This document shows positions 1 to 6,849 of a stretch of DNA of 14,653 nt, in pieces; position 1 is the stretch's first letter, and the number at the start of each line of letters is the position of its first letter. The position numbers and the translations under genes are program-made. The DNA comes from Trueperaceae bacterium (GTDB lineage Bacteria; Deinococcota; Deinococci; Deinococcales; Trueperaceae): positions 1 to 14,653 of the forward strand of contig JAGXHO010000016.1 in NCBI GenBank assembly GCA_024636105.1. Reading direction: 5' to 3'. The notes beneath the pieces were generated by a model. The model searched no databases, was not told where the DNA came from, and worked only from the letters and a program-made list of their open reading frames with translations.

Positions 1-8
1 AGGATGCG

Positions 9-617
9 ATGTGGGCGTCCTTCGCCGCCCAGTACCGCGTCGCGCCCCCCCCGACCACGGGCACGGACGTCGCGACCATGGTCGACGAGGCGGCGCGCGC
101 GCTCGAGCGCGTGGCCGACGCGGTCCGGCCGCTGCCGGTGTTCGCGGTCGACGGCGACGGCCGGGTGACGCTCGTCGTGGTGCTCTGGAACTGGACCCCC
201 TACCCGCGCCTGCTCGTGTTCCGCACGCCGCCGGGAACGACGCTCGCCGACGGCGACGACTCCGCAACGAAGGCCGCGCCGGTCCTCGCGGCCCTCGGCG
301 GGTGCGCGCTCCGCTTCCATGGGTTCGCCTACGCGAGCGAGGACGTGGCGTTGCGGCTGTTCGTGGACCAGGGGGGCGAGTCGACGCTGCGCCTGCTGGG
401 CAGCGACCCACCGCTGCCGCAGGCGCCGGCCGAGTTCACGGGCGACGACGTGGTCGCGGTGCTTCGGTTCGAACACCCGGCCCTCGCCGGCGCCGACGTG
501 GTGAGCGTCGCGATCGAGGGGCCGTCGCTCGGCGTCGGGTCGGCCTTCGTGGTGTTGGCGAACGTGCGCACGAACCTGGGGCTCGACGGGGTGCTGCGGT
601 CGCTGGCGCTGCCGTGA
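9..617 (+). CDS. Hypothetical protein, possibly 5'-truncated by the window edge
   Basis: The frame is open to the left edge of the window with no upstream stop, so the ATG at 9 may be internal and the gene may begin outside. From this ATG it encodes 202 residues with strong GC3 bias typical of coding sequence here. I recognise no family. The protein looks soluble, with no signal peptide, membrane segment or metal-binding cluster. It is rich in Ala, Val, Asp and Leu, with alternating hydrophobic stretches suggesting a beta-rich fold (for example around residues 50-60 and 150-185). It converges tail-to-tail with the isoprenyl transferase gene, with 7 nt between the two stop codons and no terminator visible. 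No function is proposed. Confidence 0.6.
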   Translation: MWASFAAQYRVAPPPTTGTDVATMVDEAARALERVADAVRPLPVFAVDGDGRVTLVVVLWNWTPYPRLLVFRTPPGTTLADGDDSATKAAPVLAALGGCALRFHGFAYASEDVALRLFVDQGGESTLRLLGSDPPLPQAPAEFTGDDVVAVLRFEHPALAGADVVSVAIEGPSLGVGSAFVVLANVRTNLGLDGVLRSLALP

Positions 618-624
618 GTGCCGG

Positions 625-1464
625 TCAGCGACCGAACCTGCGTTGACGCTGCTGGAAGGAGCGCAGCGCGCGAAGGAAGTCGATGCGCCGGAACTCGGGC
701 CAGTAGGCGTCGCAGAAGTAGAACTCGGCGTAGGCCGCCTGCCACAGGAGGAAACCGGAAGAGCGCACCTCGCCGGAGGTCCGGACGATGAAGTCGGGGT
801 CGGGGACGCCGGCGGTGTAGAGATGGCGGTCGATGTCGCCTGTGTCGAGCGTCTCGGCGACCGTGGCCAGGTCCTCGCCGGCGTCGGCGTGCGCGCGCAA
901 GGCCGCCCGGACCGCCGCGACGATCTCCTCGCGACCGCCGTACCCGAGGGCCACGTGCAGGTGCAGCCGGTCGTACTTCTCGGTGGCGACCTCCATCGCC
1001 CGGAGCGCCTGTTTCGACTCTTCGGGGAAGTCGTCGATGTCGCCGATCACCCGGACGCGCACCTCGTTGCGGTGGAGTTCGGTGTCGCGAAGGAATTCGC
1101 GCGCCTGCGCGGCGAAGAGCCGATGCAGGTGCGCCACCTCCTCCGGATCGCGGCCACGGTTGTCGGTCGAGAACCCCCACAGGGTCACGTGTTGGATGCC
1201 CAGGTCGAGGCACCAGGCGAGCACGTCGCGCGCCTTGCCGGCGCCGTAATCGTGCCCGGCTTTGGCGTCGAGCCCGAGCGCGCGCGCGAAGCGGCGATTG
1301 CCGTCCATGATGATCCCCAGGTGCTTGGGCACCGGACCGCCCCGCACCTGCGCGAGCAACCGGCGCTCGTAGAGCCAGTACAGGCCACGGTTCCACCAGC
1401 GCCACGCGGTGATGCGGCGGTCGGCGGTCGGGGGTCGGGGACGCGCTGGGGCGGCGGACGCCAT
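625..1464 (-). CDS. uppS: Isoprenyl transferase (cis-prenyl / undecaprenyl diphosphate synthase family)
   Basis: This 279-aa protein should condense isopentenyl diphosphate onto an allylic diphosphate to make cis-polyprenyl diphosphate, the lipid carrier for peptidoglycan and surface polysaccharide. Seen in the sequence: the catalytic-Asp motif IIMDGNRRFAR (D54); FSTDNRGRDPEEV, where E. coli-type enzymes have SSENW; GYGGREEI; and the C-terminal RTSGEVRSSGFLLWQ with a following WPEF. The STDN variant resembles actinobacterial and deinococcal enzymes, including the short-chain (Z)-FPP synthase type, so product length is uncertain. The ATG at 1464 was chosen because a TACGCT box lies 8 nt upstream and the conserved domain begins about 45 residues in. 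The upstream neighbour on the same strand is an RmlC epimerase 80 nt away, so both may serve envelope polymer synthesis. Confidence 0.93.
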   Translation of the reverse strand: MASAAPARPRPPTADRRITAWRWWNRGLYWLYERRLLAQVRGGPVPKHLGIIMDGNRRFARALGLDAKAGHDYGAGKARDVLAWCLDLGIQHVTLWGFSTDNRGRDPEEVAHLHRLFAAQAREFLRDTELHRNEVRVRVIGDIDDFPEESKQALRAMEVATEKYDRLHLHVALGYGGREEIVAAVRAALRAHADAGEDLATVAETLDTGDIDRHLYTAGVPDPDFIVRTSGEVRSSGFLLWQAAYAEFYFCDAYWPEFRRIDFLRALRSFQQRQRRFGR

Positions 1465-1472
1465 GCGCCACG

Positions 1473-1478
1473 AGCGTA
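1473..1478 (-). promoter_or_regulatory. Putative -10 box of uppS (leaderless-type)
   Basis: On the minus strand TACGCT fits TAnnnT and ends 8 nt before the uppS ATG, so transcription would start within a base or two of the start codon. No good -35 hexamer and no ribosome-binding site are visible, which fits leaderless translation. The motif is short and could be chance. Confidence 0.35.
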
Positions 1479-1544
1479 CCGTTTCGGTTTCGGTGCGGGG
1501 GCCCGTTCGTCCCGACGGGGCCCGTTCGGACGATCCGGATCGGT

Positions 1545-2102
1545 TCAGGAGAACGGAGTGCCGAACGCCGCGAACGGGGCCCAGCGCTCGTCCTTGGGCG
1601 AGACGGCGACAGGGACGCCGGCGTCGGGCCACGCGATGGCCAGATCGGGGTCGTCCCACCGCAGTCCCCCCTCCGCCTCGGGCGCGTAGCCGGCGTCGAC
1701 CTTGTAGACGACGTCGGCCACGTCCGACAGCACCAGGAAGCCGTGCGCGAATCCGGCCGGCACCCACAGGTGCTCCGGGCGATCGCCGTCGAGCACCGCG
1801 CCGTCCCACCGGCCGTACGTCGCAGAACGCGCGCGCAGGTCGACGGCCACGTCGAAGATGGTGCCGCGGACGACGCTCACGAGCTTCCCTTGGGCGTGCG
1901 GCGGCGCCTGGAAGTGCAGGCCGCGCAGCGTCCCGCGCCGAGACCGCGAGTGGTTCTCCTGCACGAAGGCCGGCAACCCCGCCGCCGCCGCGGAGGCTGC
2001 GCGCCAGCGCTCGACGAAGAAGCCGCGGTCGTCGGCGTGCGGCGCAAGCGCGACGCGCAGGACATCCGGCAGGTGGGGGAGGGGGGCGGCGTCCATTCGC
2101 AT
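1545..2102 (-). CDS. rfbC: dTDP-4-dehydrorhamnose 3,5-epimerase (RmlC family)
   Basis: This 185-aa cupin enzyme should epimerise dTDP-4-dehydro-6-deoxyglucose at C3 and C5 on the way to dTDP-L-rhamnose. The signature residues are visible at family positions: H63 in GTLRGLHFQ, K73 in AQGKLVSVVRG, Y133 in DVVYKVDAGY, D171 in VSPKDERW, plus the VPAGFAHGFLVLSD and RWDDPDLAIAWP motifs. Length matches the family. No rmlA, rmlB or rmlD lies in the window, so it is an orphan here, or part of a pathway encoded elsewhere. The start is ATG 2102; an in-frame ATG at 2096 is an alternative. A TAGCCT box just upstream favours 2102. It is divergent from rapZ. Confidence 0.93.
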   Translation of the reverse strand: MRMDAAPLPHLPDVLRVALAPHADDRGFFVERWRAASAAAAGLPAFVQENHSRSRRGTLRGLHFQAPPHAQGKLVSVVRGTIFDVAVDLRARSATYGRWDGAVLDGDRPEHLWVPAGFAHGFLVLSDVADVVYKVDAGYAPEAEGGLRWDDPDLAIAWPDAGVPVAVSPKDERWAPFAAFGTPFS

Positions 2103-2107
2103 GCGTC

Positions 2108-2113
2108 AGGCTA
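2108..2113 (-). promoter_or_regulatory. Putative -10 box of rfbC (leaderless-type)
   Basis: Minus-strand TAGCCT lies 5 nt before ATG 2102, which would put the transcription start at or next to the A of the start codon. The next bases (GACG) match those after the TAGCCT box at 3153-3158. No ribosome-binding site is visible before rfbC. Confidence 0.4.
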
Positions 2114-2233
2114 ACCCCGGCCCCGCGTGGTGCGGCGGCCGTGGCGTCGGCCGCGCCGACCGTGGCAAGATGGAGGGTCACGCGCGGCGAACGGAGCACC
2201 ACCACGCCGGAGCGATGCCCACGGGGGTGGCCG

Positions 2234-3127
2234 ATGCCGAACCACGAACACCTGCTGCTCGTCACCGGCCTGTCGGGGGCCGGCAAGTCCGAGGCGATGA
2301 AGGCGCTCGAGGATCTCGGGTTCTTCTGCATCGACAACCTGCCACCGGCGTTCCTGCCGCAGCTGACGAGCCTGCAGGCGCTGACCGCGCACCACAGCCA
2401 CCGGATCGCGGTGGCGATGGACGTCCGCGGACGGTCGATGTTCGACGACCTGTTCGTCGCGCTCGACCAGCTGCAGGCCGACGGCGTTCGGCACCAGATC
2501 CTCTTCCTCGATTGCGCCGACGACGTCCTCGTCCGTCGGTACTCGGAGACGCGCCGGCGCCACCCCGTGCAGGAGGGCCACAGCCTCTTCGAGCACATCG
2601 CTGCCGAGCGGCGGCTGCTTGCGGGGGTGCGCGACCGCGCCGACCTGGTGCTCGACACCACCCGGATGAACGCCCGCGACCTCAAGGCGCGCCTCGGCCG
2701 CATCGTGCTCGGCCGCGACGTCACCACCGCGCTCGACGTCGACGTCATGAGCTTCGGGTTCAAGCACGGCGTGCCGCTCGATGCGGACCTGATGTTCGAC
2801 GTGCGCTTCCTGCCCAACCCGCACTACGACCCGGTCTTGCGGCCGCAGAGCGGACTCGACGCGCCGGTGGCGGAGTACGTGTTCGCCCAGCCCGAGACGG
2901 CCCTGGTGGTCGACGAGATCCTCGCCCTGCTCGTGCGCTGGATCCCGCTGCACGCCGCGGCCGGCAAGGCGCGCCTGACGGTGGCGATCGGCTGCACGGG
3001 CGGCCAACACCGCTCCGTCGCGATCGCAGAGCGGATCGCCGTGCGCTTGCGCGAGCGCTTCGAGGACGTCACGGCGGTCCATCGCGATCTCGCGAAGAAC
3101 GCTGCACGCCGTTCGACCGATGACTGA
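2234..3127 (+). CDS. rapZ: RapZ / YvcJ family nucleotide-binding protein
   Basis: This 297-aa P-loop protein belongs to the RapZ family. In E. coli RapZ is an RNase E adaptor that controls the GlmZ small RNA and thus amino-sugar synthesis; in Bacillus YvcJ binds nucleotide and has pleiotropic effects. Visible motifs are the Walker A GLSGAGKS (12-19), FFCIDNLPP, DVRGRSMFDDL, FLDCADDVLVRRYSETRRRHP, SFGFKHGVPLDADLMFDVRFLPNPHY and the C-terminal GCTGGQHRSVAIAE with HRDLAK. Length is normal. ATG 2234 is the start because the conserved domain begins at once and GGGGGTGG lies just upstream. Its usual partners (yvcK and whiA, or rpoN and ptsN) are absent here, and a Na/Pi transporter follows 60 nt downstream. 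Confidence 0.94.
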   Translation: MPNHEHLLLVTGLSGAGKSEAMKALEDLGFFCIDNLPPAFLPQLTSLQALTAHHSHRIAVAMDVRGRSMFDDLFVALDQLQADGVRHQILFLDCADDVLVRRYSETRRRHPVQEGHSLFEHIAAERRLLAGVRDRADLVLDTTRMNARDLKARLGRIVLGRDVTTALDVDVMSFGFKHGVPLDADLMFDVRFLPNPHYDPVLRPQSGLDAPVAEYVFAQPETALVVDEILALLVRWIPLHAAAGKARLTVAIGCTGGQHRSVAIAERIAVRLRERFEDVTAVHRDLAKNAARRSTDD

Positions 3128-3152
3128 CCTACCTGCGGTCCCCTCGACGCGG

Positions 3153-3158
3153 TAGCCT
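3153..3158 (+). promoter_or_regulatory. Putative -10 box before the Na/Pi cotransporter gene
   Basis: TAGCCT followed by GACG repeats the arrangement found before rfbC on the other strand. It would start transcription around 3165, a few bases before the ATG at 3168 and about 22 nt before the transporter ATG at 3188. No convincing -35 is seen. Confidence 0.35.
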
Positions 3159-3167
3159 GACGTCCCC

Positions 3168-3191
3168 ATGACGGTCCGGACCACGCCATGA
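3168..3191 (+). CDS. Possible 7-codon leader ORF overlapping the transporter start
   Basis: ATG 3168 opens the reading frame MTVRTTP, which stops at TGA 3189-3191. That stop overlaps the transporter's ATG (3188) in an ATGA junction. Its ATG lies 9 nt after a TAGCCT box, so it could be translated from a near-leaderless mRNA and hand ribosomes to the transporter, which has no visible ribosome-binding site. It is short enough to be chance. Confidence 0.25.
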   Translation: MTVRTTP

Positions 3192-4762
3192 TCCTGGTCA
3201 CCCTCGGTGGCCTCGCCCTGTTCCTGCTCGGCATCGAGCGCATCGCGAACGCGCTCCAGGCGAGCGCGGGGTCGTCGGCGCGGCGCTGGATGGCGGCGGC
3301 GACGCGCTCGCCGTTCCGGGCGCTCGCGGCCGGCACCGCCGTGTCGGCGGCCACCCAGAGCGGTACCGCCACCGCCGTGACCGCGCTCGGCCTCGTGTCC
3401 GGCGGGCTCGTCGCGGTCCGCGAGGGGATCGCGCTCAGCTTGGGCGCCAAGATCGGCGCCACCTTGGCCATCCAGCTCGCGGCCTTCAACGTCGCCGCGT
3501 ACGCGCTCCCGATGATCGGGGTCGGCTTCCTGCTCGGCTCTTGGCGCCGCGCGCGGGGCGTGGGGGGTCTGGTGTTGGGCGCCGGGCTGCTCTTCCTGGG
3601 GCTCGACCTCACCGTCTCGTCGCTGGGCGACCTCGCGGGGACGCCGCTCTTCGCCCTCGTCATCGAGGCGGCCGAACGCCAGCCGTTCGTCGTCGTGCTC
3701 GTGGGGCTCGCGCTCGGCGGCCTGCTCGGCAGCGCCAACGCGGCCGCGGCGGTCGCGCTCGGCCTCTTCGCCGCCGACGCGGTCACGTTCCCGACCGCGC
3801 TCGCCTTGGTCGCCGGCGGCAACGTCGGCAGCACGCTGTTGCCGCTGCTCAGCGCGCGGGCGCTCGACGCGTCGGCCCAGCAGGTCGCCGCCGCGCACCT
3901 GGTGATCAAGGGGATCGGGGCGGTCGCGCTCGCCTTCGTGGTCGCTCCCGTGGCGCAGGGGCTCGCCTTCCTCGGCGGCGACGGCGCGCGCCAGATCGCG
4001 AACGCGCACACGGGCTTCAACCTGATCGTCGGCCTGCTGGGGACGCTGCTCGCCGGCCTCGCCGCGCGTCTGGCCGCGCGCTTCATCCCTGCCGCCGACG
4101 AGGAACTGGGGCCCAAGTACCTGCGCGACGACGCACTCGGTGACCCCAAGCTCGCGACCGCGCTGGCGCTGCGCGAGACGGTGCGGGTGAGCGATCAGGT
4201 CGCCGTGATGACCGAGTTGGCCGCCAAGTCGCTGCACAGCGGGACTTGGGACCCGGAGTCGATCGCCGCGCGCGAGGACAAGGTCGACCACCTCACGCAG
4301 CGCACCGTCGACTACCTGGCGCGTTTGCGCGCGCAGCACGGCGACGACGACGCCTCGGAGCGGCTGCTCCTGATGGTGACCGAGCTCGAGCACGTGGGCG
4401 ACCAGATCCGACGGTTGCAGCGGCGCGAGGACAAGCTCCGCGCGGCTGGCGTCGAATACAGCCGCGACGGCCGCACCGAACTGGGCGACACGGCCGATCG
4501 GGTGCTCGCGCGCATGCGGGCCGCCTTCACCGCGGTCGCCACCCACGACGCCCCCATGGCGCGCGGCGTGATCGAGGGGCGGCCGACCTTCGAGGCGCAC
4601 GTCGCCAAGATGCGCGTGGCCCACCTGGCGCGGCTGGAGGCGCGCCTACCCGAGGCGCGCGCCTCGAGCTCCCACCACCTGGAGGTGCTCACGTTGCTGC
4701 GGCAGGTGGACGCGAGCGTCACCCGAGTCGCGGGGTGGGTGGTGGAGGCGCAGGGGGCGTAG
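3188..4762 (+). CDS. Na+/phosphate cotransporter family protein with PhoU-like C-terminus
   Basis: This 524-aa inner-membrane protein matches the NptA/YjbB-type layout: an N-terminal half with about eight hydrophobic segments (residues 1-300) made of two inverted repeats, then a helical PhoU-like cytoplasmic domain (about 340-520). Members take up or export inorganic phosphate with sodium. The repeats normally each carry QSSSA and GANIGTT motifs. Here the first reads TQSGTATAV (56-64) with GAKIGAT (86-92). The second reads GSANAAAAVAL (181-191) with GGNVGST (210-216), so the second repeat has lost its Gln-Ser-Ser core. Substrate specificity may therefore differ. It lies 60 nt after rapZ and converges on the VapC gene. 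Confidence 0.85.
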   Translation: MILVTLGGLALFLLGIERIANALQASAGSSARRWMAAATRSPFRALAAGTAVSAATQSGTATAVTALGLVSGGLVAVREGIALSLGAKIGATLAIQLAAFNVAAYALPMIGVGFLLGSWRRARGVGGLVLGAGLLFLGLDLTVSSLGDLAGTPLFALVIEAAERQPFVVVLVGLALGGLLGSANAAAAVALGLFAADAVTFPTALALVAGGNVGSTLLPLLSARALDASAQQVAAAHLVIKGIGAVALAFVVAPVAQGLAFLGGDGARQIANAHTGFNLIVGLLGTLLAGLAARLAARFIPAADEELGPKYLRDDALGDPKLATALALRETVRVSDQVAVMTELAAKSLHSGTWDPESIAAREDKVDHLTQRTVDYLARLRAQHGDDDASERLLLMVTELEHVGDQIRRLQRREDKLRAAGVEYSRDGRTELGDTADRVLARMRAAFTAVATHDAPMARGVIEGRPTFEAHVAKMRVAHLARLEARLPEARASSSHHLEVLTLLRQVDASVTRVAGWVVEAQGA

Positions 4763-4814
4763 CGATAGGGTCGGGGGCCTCGATCGGCCCGGTCTGCGTC
4801 TCGTGGGACGCGGA

Positions 4815-5252
4815 CTACCCCGGCGGTGGCACGCCGCCGTCCGTTGCCGGCAGGCCAAGGTCCTCGGCGGCGCGCAGAAGCGTCCGGTCCAGCGTCACGA
4901 GCGTCGCCTCGTGCTGTGCCGCGGTGGCCAGATGCACGGCGTCGGCGGCGCGCAGGCCGAGGGCGGGCCAGGCGAGGAGCAGCTCGGCGGCCAGGTCGTA
5001 CGTGTCGGGGCTAATCGACAGCCGGCGGAAGACCGGTCCGACGTGGCCGCGCCACGTAGCATGCAGCTCGTGACGGTCGACGGCGAGGCGGCGCATCCGC
5101 CTCCACCGAGCCAGCGTCCCGGCCAACTCCACGATCGTGAGGTCGCTGACCGCCCAGGTTCCCGGCGGCTCGGCGGTGAGCACGGCCTCGACCGCGGCCG
5201 AGGTCGGTTCCGGCAGGTAGTAGGGGATCAGGAAGCTGGAGTTGAGGTAGAT
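4815..5252 (-). CDS. PIN-domain toxin, VapC-like, with ATC start and altered first acidic residue
   Basis: This 145-aa PIN-domain protein is a probable toxin RNase of a type II toxin-antitoxin pair. The fold is readable: IYLNSSFLIPYYLPEP (1-16), DLTIVELAG with conserved Glu42, LRAADAVHLATA with Asp104 and LVTLDRTLLRAA with Asp122. The usual first catalytic Asp (LDTS or LDSS) is Asn4 here, so metal binding may be weakened. The first strand is in frame from an ATC codon at 5252, preceded by a strong GAGGAGG ribosome-binding site with 7 nt spacing; no ATG, GTG or TTG serves that region. A GTG start at 5183 would delete the first strand. The gene overlaps the antitoxin end by 25 nt, normal for such operons. 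It is either an unusual start or a decaying toxin. Confidence 0.78.
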   Translation of the reverse strand: MYLNSSFLIPYYLPEPTSAAVEAVLTAEPPGTWAVSDLTIVELAGTLARWRRMRRLAVDRHELHATWRGHVGPVFRRLSISPDTYDLAAELLLAWPALGLRAADAVHLATAAQHEATLVTLDRTLLRAAEDLGLPATDGGVPPPG

Positions 5253-5554
5253 GCCGGCGCCTCCTCGGCGCGAGGCAGGTCGGAGCGCTCCCGCGCCCTC
5301 TCCTCGAGCAGCGCCACCAGGGCGCCATCTTCGCCGCCGACCCGTGCCCGCAGGGCCGCCATGGACGGCACAAGCGCATCGGTTGCCTGCAGCGTCGCCA
5401 CCGGGCGGCCGTAGCGCGTGATCGCAATCCGCTCGCCGCCCTCGACCCGCCGTAGCAGTCGTGCGAGGTCGCGCTTCGCCTCGGCGACGCTTACGCGCGT
5501 CGCGTCGCCAGCCGCCGCGGACGAAGCTTTGTTGGTCATCATGTTGACCGGCAT
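5228..5554 (-). CDS. Phd/YefM-type antitoxin
   Basis: This protein of about 108 aa lies upstream of, and overlaps, the VapC-like toxin. The Phd/YefM DNA-binding core is clear at residues 21-60: VSVAEAKRDLARLLRRV, then GERIAITRYGRPVATL. The acidic, Ala- and Glu-rich C-terminus (about 75-108) would be the toxin-binding tail. Such antitoxins neutralise the toxin and repress their own operon as a complex. The start is uncertain: ATG 5554 is used here, with ATGs at 5542 and 5539 as alternatives closer to the usual family length; none has a clear ribosome-binding site. It is divergent from the flavoprotein gene across about 155 bp. Confidence 0.85.
   Translation of the reverse strand: MPVNMMTNKASSAAAGDATRVSVAEAKRDLARLLRRVEGGERIAITRYGRPVATLQATDALVPSMAALRARVGGEDGALVALLEERARERSDLPRAEEAPASTSTPAS
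5260..5266 (-). promoter_or_regulatory. Ribosome-binding site that sets the toxin start
   Basis: Minus-strand GAGGAGG lies inside the antitoxin coding sequence, 7 nt before an ATC codon at 5252. The protein read from that ATC has a complete PIN-domain N-terminus. This site argues that translation begins at ATC, or at a former ATG changed in its third base. Confidence 0.6.
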
Positions 5555-5709
5555 ACGACGGTGGTGGGGCTGCGGGGCGCTACCGTGGGCAGCTGCCGAG
5601 CGGAGTGGGCACGGGCCGCGCCGTCGTGGGCCCACCGCACGAACGCGACGGCCCGTGTTCGCATCCTGGGCACTGGTGTCGCCTGCCCCGCGCCTGGTAC
5701 GAACGCGTC

Positions 5710-6826
5710 ATGGAGGAGCGTCCGCTCGACGCCCGCGTGACGATCGTTGGCGCCGGCCCCGCCGGCCTGGCGACCGCCCGCGAGCTTGCGCGCCGAGGCG
5801 TGGCGTCCGTCGTGCTCGAGCGCGACCGCGTCGGGTCGACCTGGGCTTCCGCCTACCCCCACCTGCGGCTACACACCCGCCACGAGGCCGCGGCCCTGCC
5901 CGGCATGCCGTACCCACCGGGGACATCGACCTTCCCGCGCGCCGATGAGGTGCACGCCTACCTGCGCGCCTATGCGCAGCACTTCGACCTCGACGTGCGC
6001 GAGGAGGTCTCCGTTGCGGCCGCTGCGCCCCAGGGCAACGGCTGGACGCTGGCGGCGAGCGCCGGTCCGTGGCGAACCCGCGTCCTCGTGTGGGCGGGGG
6101 GGGATCTGGGCGGCGCCCGTGGTGCCCGAGCTGCTCGGCCGCGAGGGCTACGCGGGCGAGGTCCTGCACGTTCGCGACTACCGCGGCCCAGAGCCGTTCC
6201 GCGGTCGGCGGCTGCTGGTGGTCGGGGCCGGCAACAGCGGCAAGGACGTCGCGACCGCAGCCGTCGGCGTGACGTCGTCGATAACGATCGCGGTGCGCGA
6301 CGGCGCGGTCTTCGTGCCCTACCCCAACGTCGTGTCGCAAAGCAGCGGCGAGCTGTGGCGGCGGCTGCCGCCCCGGCTCGTCGACGCGGCGCTGCGGCGC
6401 TTGCGGCGCGCGTACCCGGAGCTCGGCCTGCCGTTCCCAACGAGCGCGCCGCGCGATGCTGTCGCCGTGGTCGGCCTGGAGCTGGTCGACGCCGTGCGTG
6501 CGGGCCGCGTGGCGGTTCGGCCGGCCGCCGCAGCCTTCACCGCGGACGGCGTGCACTTCGCCGACGGACGCGAGGAAGCCTTCGACGCGGTCGTCCTCGC
6601 CACCGGCTTCCGGCCGGCCACCGACCCGATAGCCACGTGGCTCGATGCGGCCGGCCGGCCCACGGCGCCGGGGCTGTTCGTGGTCGGCGACCGCTACCCG
6701 ACGCTGGAGACGTTCCTGCAGCAGCTGCGGCGCGAGGCGCCGGGGGTGGCGGGGGCGGTCGTCCAAGCCCTGGGGGGTGGGGTACGGGCGCTGAGGGCCC
6801 TGGCCCGGGTGGCCGCGATGCGTTGA
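5710..6826 (+). pseudogene. FAD/NAD(P)-dependent oxidoreductase (flavin monooxygenase-like), frameshifted
   Basis: The two halves of one flavoprotein lie in two frames. The first (from ATG 5710) has the FAD-binding VTIVGAGPAGLATA and RVGSTWASAYPHLRLHT, then RVLVWAGG. The second has GIWAAPVVPELLG, the NAD(P)-binding LLVVGAGNSGKDVA, VVLATGFRPATDP and a C-terminal GLFVVGDRYPTLETF. The change of frame falls in a run of eight G (6096-6103). With seven G the whole reads through as a normal 371-aa protein of the CzcO/YUCCA-like group, which oxygenates small organic substrates or acts as an oxidoreductase. Either the locus is a recent frameshift or phase-variable gene, or the extra G is a sequencing error. 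It ends 23 bp before the convergent kinase gene and is probably not part of the lasso operon. Confidence 0.85.
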
Positions 6827-6849
6827 CGGCCCAATGGCGCCGGGTCGGC

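Noticed and set aside
1465..2817. N-terminal extension of the isoprenyl transferase frame
   Set aside because: The frame runs open over rfbC and rapZ, but that part has no family similarity. Normal enzyme length and a promoter-like box support ATG 1464.
2111..4624. 837-aa open frame on the minus strand
   Set aside because: It lies antisense to rapZ and the Na/Pi transporter, which have clear family motifs. The translation is low-complexity Arg/Glu/Gly/His, typical of an antisense shadow in high-GC DNA.
4766..4792. Terminator between the Na/Pi transporter and VapC
   Set aside because: A short GGGCC/GGCCC stem is present but there is no T-tract in either direction, so it was too weak to annotate.
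6096..6103. Programmed ribosomal frameshift at the G8 run
   Set aside because: No conserved stimulatory structure or known programmed-frameshift family is evident; mutation, phase variation or read error is simpler.
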